Origin: an uncultured Thalassotalea sp.
GTDB taxonomy: Bacteria; Pseudomonadota; Gammaproteobacteria; Enterobacterales; Alteromonadaceae
NCBI GenBank assembly: GCA_938075435.1
Contig: CALJHL010000114.1
Location: 1-34,899, forward strand
Length of the DNA: 34,899 nucleotides
Direction: 5' to 3'
A program made the translations under genes and the position numbers. Position 1 is the stretch's first letter. The number at the start of each line of letters is the position of its first letter. Below are positions 30,081-34,899 of this stretch, in pieces. Under the pieces are notes generated by a model. That model did not search any database and was not told the DNA's origin. It was given only the letters and a program-made list of their open reading frames with translations.

Positions 30081-31910
30081 TTATTTATTAAACCTTCTTA
30101 ACTCTTCCATTGCTGCTAATACGTGTTTCATATCTAATTTTGCATCCGGCAATTCTTGATAATTGTGGTCAAAAATTGTGAAGTTGCCTAAACGGTCTAA
30201 CTCATTTAACTGGTGCTTTTCTTTTATCGCGTAATATCCATCCCGACCGAGCAACAGCCAGTCATGCGATTTTTTGCTAAATAACGACTGGCCACTACTG
30301 TAATCTTTCGTATTATTGCTACAACCCAGCGCCTCTTTCATTACCGTTGGTGCTATATCGTAATGGCTTGTTTCACCGTTATATAATTCTTGTTTAGCAT
30401 TTGGCCAATAAATAATTAACGGCACCTGAGTTTGGTAGTGTGAATAATTGCTATTATGGCCCCAGAAACCTTTTTTACTTTCATTAAATTCTTTACCGTG
30501 ATCTCCGGTGATAATAATAATTGTATTATTAATTTCATCACCCAACTGTTCAATAACTTGTTTTATCTGCAAATCAATAAAATAAATGGAGTTCTTATAC
30601 AGGTTAATAAAGGGTTCTGCATCATAATCATCCTTTAATGCCATATAGTTAATATCATCCAAAGAGGGTTTGAACTTACGTTCAAAATCGGTTGGTATTG
30701 AAAACCCATGAGCAGAATCGAAAAGCATAAACGCATAAAAGGGTTTATCGTCATCTTTAGTTTTGTGCCAAGCGATAAAGTCTTTAGTAACATCCGTATC
30801 GCGTTGATAAGGTTTATCGCCTTTTGAGTGGGTTCTCAAATTGTCAACATTGCGGAATATGGTTTGATCAAATTCTGGGCTAGTCAGCTTAGCACTGGCA
30901 AAAATACCCAATTGATATTGCTGTTGCTTCAATACATCCATCATCACCGGACTTGATTGCATATCAAGAATAGGTTGCCAGTAATGCCCAGGTATTGCAT
31001 AAAATAAGCTAAACATTCCATGGCGAGTATTATTACTACCACTGTAATGCTCTAAAAAATTGGTTCCCATTGTCGCGATACGGTTAATGTTTGGGGTTAG
31101 GTCTTTATTCATCATGTCACTGCGCCATGAATCAAGCGTTATCATTAAAATGTTTTTTGGTTGTGCAACTGCTTTACATTGTAATGGTGTTAATGGGTAA
31201 TTAATTGAGGATTTAATTTTCTTTTGCTTAAGCAATGCTTGTTGCTTTTGCGCATCAATATTTACCACACCAAATTTGGCCATAAAACTTTTTGCCGTTA
31301 GGGGAAACGAAATAGGTAAATAACGAGCTTGTTGAGTAATGCTTTTCGCAAACATGGCATCGGCCCAGGTGTGAATACCATGGCCAAGTAATAAAAACAC
31401 CAACCATATTTTTAACATTGGTTTTAATACGAATTTTTTGCTAGAAAATTTTCGCCATAACAGTTCACTGATAAATACTTGGCCAGCAATAAACGACAGA
31501 ATAATTAGAGCGATCATTGTCCATAGTTGCCAAGAAAAACTAAATATTTCAGTTCCGCCCTCAACCATTAATTCAAAAACAATACCATTAAAATGAAAAC
31601 GATATTGTTGATAAACAAACGTGTCTGCAAGTAATAAAGACAATGCCAGCGACACCATAATAATTGCAATGGCTCGGGTGAACGCAGTGTTAACAATTTT
31701 GCTAATAATATGCAAAACGACGGCGAGCAGTAAAGTTAACAAACCTATATGTGCGATAGCATAAGTGAATAAAAACACTGTCGAGATGACATCGTTTGGA
31801 TAAGGGTGAGGGCTTAGGTAACGTAAGGAAAAGGTTAAAGCTAAAAAGAAGTTCGTTAAGAGATATCGATTAAGCCAACTGTGGCCTTTTGTATTCAATG
31901 CTACATTCAT
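30081..31910 (-). CDS. PbgA/YejM-like inner-membrane sulfatase-fold protein (DUF3413)
   Basis: A 609-aa membrane-anchored alkaline-phosphatase/sulfatase-fold protein. The N-terminal part has about five hydrophobic helices (roughly 18-32, 43-70, 78-98, 127-150, 165-185), like the DUF3413 domain of E. coli YejM/PbgA (586 aa). HTWADAMFAKSI, LPISFPLTAKSFM and INYPL match the linker of that family closely. The C-terminal periplasmic domain starts near 253 (NILMITLDSWRSDMM). YejM/PbgA senses LPS in the inner membrane and controls LpxC degradation via LapB/FtsH. Metal-site-type residues Asp260, Thr295 (NNTRHG), Asp470 and His471 (TGDHGKEF) are kept here, whereas I recall E. coli YejM having lost the TGDHG-like motif. 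The protein might therefore be an active hydrolase or transferase. It is divergent from ompW. Confidence 0.85.
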   Translation of the reverse strand: MNVALNTKGHSWLNRYLLTNFFLALTFSLRYLSPHPYPNDVISTVFLFTYAIAHIGLLTLLLAVVLHIISKIVNTAFTRAIAIIMVSLALSLLLADTFVYQQYRFHFNGIVFELMVEGGTEIFSFSWQLWTMIALIILSFIAGQVFISELLWRKFSSKKFVLKPMLKIWLVFLLLGHGIHTWADAMFAKSITQQARYLPISFPLTAKSFMAKFGVVNIDAQKQQALLKQKKIKSSINYPLTPLQCKAVAQPKNILMITLDSWRSDMMNKDLTPNINRIATMGTNFLEHYSGSNNTRHGMFSLFYAIPGHYWQPILDMQSSPVMMDVLKQQQYQLGIFASAKLTSPEFDQTIFRNVDNLRTHSKGDKPYQRDTDVTKDFIAWHKTKDDDKPFYAFMLFDSAHGFSIPTDFERKFKPSLDDINYMALKDDYDAEPFINLYKNSIYFIDLQIKQVIEQLGDEINNTIIIITGDHGKEFNESKKGFWGHNSNYSHYQTQVPLIIYWPNAKQELYNGETSHYDIAPTVMKEALGCSNNTKDYSSGQSLFSKKSHDWLLLGRDGYYAIKEKHQLNELDRLGNFTIFDHNYQELPDAKLDMKHVLAAMEELRRFNK

Positions 31911-31951
31911 TTAAATAATGCTTTTATTAATAGATTGTTAATAATATGGCT

Positions 31952-31965
31952 TTGATTTACATCAA
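31952..31965. promoter_or_regulatory. Perfect FNR-type binding site upstream of ompW
   Basis: TTGAT-TTAC-ATCAA matches the FNR consensus TTGATNNNNATCAA exactly. It lies 72 bases before the ompW ATG and 42 bases before the divergent PbgA-like start. A -10-like TATAGT at 31982-31987 gives a plausible plus-strand promoter, with the box about 35-41 bases upstream of the start. ompW is FNR-controlled in E. coli, so oxygen-dependent activation here fits. Confidence 0.7.
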
Positions 31966-32036
31966 AGAGTGATAATCCAACTATAGTTACACTTAATCCA
32001 CAAATATTAACATCATTAATATTTAAGGCAAAGCTC

Positions 32037-32702
32037 ATGAATAAGAATTTAATCAGTTTAGTGATAATAACGTTATTCGCTAGCAATGCTGCTATTGCGG
32101 CATCTTATCAAGCCGGTGACATTGTTGTCCGCGCTGGTGCTACTATGATTGACCCAGATAGTGATAAGTCTGGCATCGATTTAGCCAGCGATCCATCGGG
32201 TTTAACATTAACTGTTGATGATAACACTCAGTTAGGTTTAAATTTCATGTACTTCTATGATAGCAACTGGGCTATTGAAGTTTTAGCGGCCACACCTTTT
32301 ACTCACGATGTAAACATTCAAATGGGTGATGAAGAAGCGTCGTTAGGTGAAGTGACTCATTTACCACCAACCGTTAGTGCGATTTACTACATTGACACCG
32401 GAACTAACTTTATGCCTTACGTTGGTGCGGGTTTAAACTACACCATATTCTTTGATGAAGAGTTTACTTCAGATTTCAAAGACGCGGGATTTAGCAATTT
32501 AGAATTAGATGGTTCATTTGGCCTTTCTGTGCAAGTTGGTGCGGATTACCAATTAAATGATCAATGGCATTTAAATGCTTCAGCTCGTTATATTGATATT
32601 GATACCGAAGCAACGTTTGATGTGGAAGGTGATAGCGTAGGTAAATCTGACGTCGATGTTGATCCTATGGTGTTCTCACTGATGCTTGGTTATAAATTTT
32701 AA
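32037..32702 (+). CDS. ompW: Outer membrane protein OmpW
   Basis: OmpW family proteins form small 8-stranded beta-barrels in the outer membrane, with a hydrophobic channel thought to pass small hydrophobic molecules. The 221-aa precursor has a signal peptide MNKNLISLVIITLFASNAAI ending AIA before ASYQAGD. The family segments follow: GDIVVRAGATMIDPD, WAIEVLAATPFTHDV, HLPPTVSAIYYI, FMPYVGAGLNYT, and a C-terminal YKF with an aromatic end as barrel proteins have. It stands alone, with a perfect FNR box upstream and a strong terminator downstream, and is probably induced by low oxygen. Mature proteins are rich in Asp, as in marine relatives. Confidence 0.94.
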   Translation: MNKNLISLVIITLFASNAAIAASYQAGDIVVRAGATMIDPDSDKSGIDLASDPSGLTLTVDDNTQLGLNFMYFYDSNWAIEVLAATPFTHDVNIQMGDEEASLGEVTHLPPTVSAIYYIDTGTNFMPYVGAGLNYTIFFDEEFTSDFKDAGFSNLELDGSFGLSVQVGADYQLNDQWHLNASARYIDIDTEATFDVEGDSVGKSDVDVDPMVFSLMLGYKF

Positions 32703-32742
32703 GCAATAAGCAAACAACATCCAGCTACATTAGAACAATGAT

Positions 32743-32782
32743 AGCCACTTCCTTGTTAATATAATTGAGGAAGTGGCTTTTT
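32743..32782 (+). terminator. Rho-independent terminator after ompW
   Basis: AGCCACTTCCT (32743-32753) pairs perfectly with AGGAAGTGGCT (32768-32778) over 11 bp, followed by a T run to 32782. It separates ompW from aroE. Confidence 0.88.
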
Positions 32783-32837
32783 ACTTTCAGTAAAAGATTC
32801 GCTACTCTAACGGCAAATATCTTTATATAGTTTACAC

Positions 32838-33674
32838 ATGGACAAATTTCTTGTTTATGGCAATCCAATTGCCCAATCAAAATCACCAGCCATCCATCAA
32901 ATGTTTGCTACACAAACAGAGCAAGCGATCCATTATGAAAAATGCTTATCAACTAAAGAAAGCTTTGTAAACGATGTTAATGAATTCATTCTTGCCGGAG
33001 GTAAGGGGGCAAATGTTACTGCTCCTTTTAAAGAACAAGCGATGGCAATGTGTGACCAACTAACTGAACGTGCCAAAGCTGCGGGCGCAGTTAATACTCT
33101 GGTTTTCTCTGCCGGCCAGATTAAAGGCGACAATACTGATGGTATAGGTCTGGTAAATGATTTAATTTCTCAGAAGGTTGAAATATCAAATAAGAAAGTG
33201 TTATTAATGGGGGCGGGTGGAGCAGCACGCGGAGTGATTTTGCCTTTGTTGGCACAAAATCCAAGTCAATTAATACTGGTCAATAGAACCATGGCAAAAG
33301 CGGTTACATTAGCCAAATGTTTCGATTCCCCTAATTTACAGGTTATTAGTTTTGCAGATACCGAAAACCATGCCTTTGATTTGATAATTAATGCAACCTC
33401 AGCCAGTTTATCTGCGGCATTACCTGCATTAAGCACAAATGCCATAACCGCCAAGACCGTATGTTATGACATGGTGTATGGCAAGCAACTCAGTCCTTTT
33501 TTACTTTGGTGTCAGCAACAAGGAGCCAAACAAGTTATTGATGGTCTAGGCATGCTAATAAACCAGGCCGCAGAAAGTTACTTTCTGTGGCGTAAGGTTA
33601 AGCCTGACTGTGAAACCCCTCTAAACACATTAAGAGCAGAGTTAACTGCAGCACCATCTAAGGGAAAAAGTTGA
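32838..33674 (+). CDS. aroE: Shikimate dehydrogenase (NADP+)
   Basis: AroE reduces 3-dehydroshikimate to shikimate in the pathway to chorismate and aromatic amino acids. The 278-aa protein (272 in E. coli) has the substrate-binding YGNPIAQSKSPAIH, the catalytic Lys65 in NVTAPFKE and Asp101 in NTDGIG, the nucleotide-binding GAGGAARG and the NADPH-specific NRTMAKA. The C-terminal DGLGMLINQAAESYFLW closes the family pattern. The DUF1488 gene overlaps its stop by four bases (TTGA), indicating an aroE-DUF1488 operon. Confidence 0.97.
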   Translation: MDKFLVYGNPIAQSKSPAIHQMFATQTEQAIHYEKCLSTKESFVNDVNEFILAGGKGANVTAPFKEQAMAMCDQLTERAKAAGAVNTLVFSAGQIKGDNTDGIGLVNDLISQKVEISNKKVLLMGAGGAARGVILPLLAQNPSQLILVNRTMAKAVTLAKCFDSPNLQVISFADTENHAFDLIINATSASLSAALPALSTNAITAKTVCYDMVYGKQLSPFLLWCQQQGAKQVIDGLGMLINQAAESYFLWRKVKPDCETPLNTLRAELTAAPSKGKS

Positions 33675-33886
33675 ACCAATCAATATTATTCAATGATGAT
33701 CATGTCTTTATTAAAGATAAAGGTGTGTGGCAATTTAGCGGATTGTTAGGTGGTGACTTAATCACGATTTATATTGCCTTCGAAAATAATTCGATAGATC
33801 AGCAACAAAAATTTATTTGGGAAGAGTTAGTAGAAGACTTTCTTGAAGAGGGCGAGCCAAATAGCAACAATGAAATTTGGCTTTAA
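33671..33886 (+). CDS. DUF1488 family protein (YrdB-like)
   Basis: A small acidic protein of 71 aa, MNQSILFNDDHVFIKDKGVW onward, ending with acidic sequence and NEIWL. It resembles E. coli YrdB (85 aa), the DUF1488 protein that follows aroE in the same position. The function is unknown. The start is TTG at 33671-33673, overlapping the aroE TGA (TTGA) with no ATG in range; the AGGGAAAAAG just upstream inside aroE is a serviceable ribosome site. The TTG start is typical of overlapping genes and lets translation couple to aroE. It is convergent with yrdA, 53 bases away. Confidence 0.85.
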   Translation: MNQSILFNDDHVFIKDKGVWQFSGLLGGDLITIYIAFENNSIDQQQKFIWEELVEDFLEEGEPNSNNEIWL

Positions 33887-33939
33887 CTCAAATCAATTTA
33901 ATAACCATAACCGGTTAATCAGACTTATGCGTTCATCGG

Positions 33940-34494
33940 TTATTGTTTGTCTTCAATACCGTCAAGATAGTCATTCTTCAATTGCACATAGTTGCTTGCG
34001 GTTTGTTGTAAAAAAGCATGTTCGTCGGCAGTTAGCGCTCGTTTTTGCTTTACAGGGTTACCGACATATAAAAAACCAGAGCAGAGTTTCTTATTGGGAG
34101 GTACTAAAGAGCCTGCACCAATAATTATATCATCACCAATAATCGCACCATCCATAACAATAGCGCCCATACCAACTAAGATCCTATTACCTAAAGTACA
34201 GCCATGCAGCATAACCTTATGACCAACAGTAACATCTTCGCCAATAATTAAAGGATAGCCACTAGGGTACTTGTTAGATTTACGAGTAACGTGCAATATG
34301 CTGCCATCTTGAATATTGGTGCGCGCTCCAATAGTTATATGATTGACGTCGCCACGAATACCAACCAGCGGCCAAACACTGCAATCATCACCTAAGCTTA
34401 TTGCGCCGATTAACACCGCACTGGCATCAATGTATGCATGCTTACCTAGCTTTGGAGTAATATTTTTATAAGGTCGCAAGTTAAAATTGGTCAT
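33940..34494 (-). CDS. yrdA: Gamma-class carbonic anhydrase-like hexapeptide protein YrdA
   Basis: The 184-aa protein is a left-handed beta-helix (hexapeptide-repeat) protein of the YrdA/PaaY/CaiE gamma carbonic anhydrase-like group, expected to form a trimer with metal sites between subunits. Hexapeptide repeats run from about 25 to 150 (AVLIGAISLGDDCSVWP, then GEDVTVGHKVMLHGCTLGNR and DGAIIGDDIIIGAGSLVPP). The likely metal histidines are His68 (GSILHV) and the His pair of VTVGHKVMLH (His92, His97). E. coli YrdA is the same length (184) and lies in the same place, between yrdB and the rrsD gene of rrnD. It is minus strand, divergent from the probable rRNA operon. Confidence 0.93.
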   Translation of the reverse strand: MTNFNLRPYKNITPKLGKHAYIDASAVLIGAISLGDDCSVWPLVGIRGDVNHITIGARTNIQDGSILHVTRKSNKYPSGYPLIIGEDVTVGHKVMLHGCTLGNRILVGMGAIVMDGAIIGDDIIIGAGSLVPPNKKLCSGFLYVGNPVKQKRALTADEHAFLQQTASNYVQLKNDYLDGIEDKQ

Positions 34495-34739
34495 AAACAG
34501 GGCTCTTTAATATGTTTGTTAATAATTTTAGCAAAAAAATAACAAATAGAGAGGGATATATAACTTTTATAGCAAATAAACTTATTTTTCTAACTATATA
34601 TTTGTTACTAAATTGTTATCAATTTATTATAGAATAAAGCTTTATAGTTAACATCTGAAGAGCTATAGACTAATAAAACAGCATGTTGAAGTAAAAACAT
34701 CCGAAAAACAATTAATTTCAACTTAATGTCAGAAAGGTG

Positions 34740-34767
34740 TTGACGGCAGCGTAAAAATCTCTAAAAT
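34740..34767 (+). promoter_or_regulatory. rRNA-type promoter P1 (probable rrn operon)
   Basis: TTGACG (34740-34745) and TAAAAT (34762-34767) are separated by 16 bases, followed by a GCGC discriminator typical of growth-rate and stringently controlled rRNA promoters. The DNA immediately upstream (about 34680-34738) is AT-rich, as an UP element would be. It lies beyond yrdA, the gene that flanks rrsD in E. coli, and reads out of the window. Confidence 0.65.
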
Positions 34768-34828
34768 GCGCTTCACTTCTTCGGGACATCCCAAGACAGT
34801 GTTTTAATAAGTTAAGTAAGGCAATAGC

Positions 34829-34840
34829 TGCTCTTTATAA
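34829..34840 (+). promoter_or_regulatory. BoxA-like antitermination sequence
   Basis: TGCTCTTTATAA resembles the rRNA antitermination BoxA (TGCTCTTTAACA in E. coli rrn leaders), differing at two positions. It lies 62 bases after the P1 -10 and before the second promoter. Confidence 0.45.
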
Positions 34841-34842
34841 CC

Positions 34843-34870
34843 TTTGAAAGTTTTAAAATAAACTTTCAAA
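34843..34870 (+). repeat. Inverted repeat between the tandem rRNA-type promoters
   Basis: TTTGAAAGTT (34843-34852) and AACTTTCAAA (34861-34870) are perfect complements around an AT-rich 8-base loop. The repeat ends 5 bases before the second -35. It could be an RNA stem in the P1 leader or a DNA binding site over P2. Confidence 0.55.
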
Positions 34871-34875
34871 AACGG

Positions 34876-34899
34876 TTGACATTAAAACTGAGGTGCTTA
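34876..34899 (+). promoter_or_regulatory. rRNA-type promoter P2, cut by the window end
   Basis: A perfect TTGACA -35 is at 34876-34881. With a 16-base spacer the -10 would begin at 34898, where the last bases are TA, so the rest of a TATAAT lies outside the window. P2 is 136 bases from P1, like the roughly 120-base P1-P2 spacing of E. coli rrn operons. Confidence 0.5.

Overview
The window is a stretch of AT-rich gammaproteobacterial chromosome next to the replication origin. Gene content, protein sequences and gene order point to the Alteromonadales, most likely a Colwellia/Thalassotalea-type marine bacterium (Colwelliaceae). The genus is inferred from recalled family resemblance, not from a search. 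Nearly all genes are housekeeping genes. I found no CRISPR array, prophage, toxin-antitoxin pair or defence island, and no clearly new multi-gene system. The unusual material lies in the non-coding DNA and in sites embedded within genes.

Layout. (1) Positions 1-1529, minus strand: the ribosomal-protein/membrane-insertase cluster rpmH-rnpA-yidD-yidC, with yidC cut by the window edge. (2) 1530-1959: an AT-rich rpmH-dnaA gap with a cluster of GATC sites and two DnaA-box-like sequences, resembling an origin unwinding region or the dnaA control region. (3) 1960-8116, plus strand: dnaA-dnaN-recF-gyrB, closed by a strong terminator; recF contains two parS-like centromere sites. (4) 8279-11263: glyQ-glyS. 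(5) 11264-11869: a gene-free interval filled by an imperfect palindrome of about 513 bp, MITE-like in form. (6) 11870-17795: tusA (minus), then slt, pepQ, yigZ and trkH (plus). (7) 17919-22231: a bidirectional terminator, then the minus-strand operon def-fmt-rsmB-trkA, so the two Trk potassium-uptake genes converge. (8) 22383-30033, plus strand: a LysM secretin-associated-type protein, dprA, smg, yrdD, purE, an acyl-CoA ligase, tsaC and hemF. (9) 30081-32782: a divergent pair, a PbgA/YejM-like membrane sulfatase-fold protein (minus) and ompW (plus), sharing a 126-bp promoter region with a perfect FNR box. (10) 32838-34494: aroE, a DUF1488 protein and, convergent, a gamma-class carbonic anhydrase-like protein (yrdA). 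(11) 34495-34899: an AT-rich region ending in two tandem strong promoters, which I read as the start of an rRNA operon lying just outside the window.

How it fits together. The first half is replication initiation and segregation (DnaA, clamp, RecF, gyrase B, parS) beside the L34/RNase P/YidC cluster. The second half is mostly translation and tRNA maturation (GlyRS, TusA, Def, Fmt, RsmB, TsaC, and probably rRNA downstream), with peptidoglycan and envelope functions (Slt, LysM protein, PbgA-like protein, OmpW), potassium uptake (TrkH/TrkA) and single biosynthetic steps (PurE, HemF, AroE). The order def-fmt-rsmB-trkA / dprA-smg-yrdD-tsaC-aroE-yrdB-yrdA-(rRNA) matches the E. coli trkA-to-rrnD segment. 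Here the LysM gene, purE plus an acyl-CoA ligase, hemF, and the PbgA-like/ompW pair are interspersed in it.
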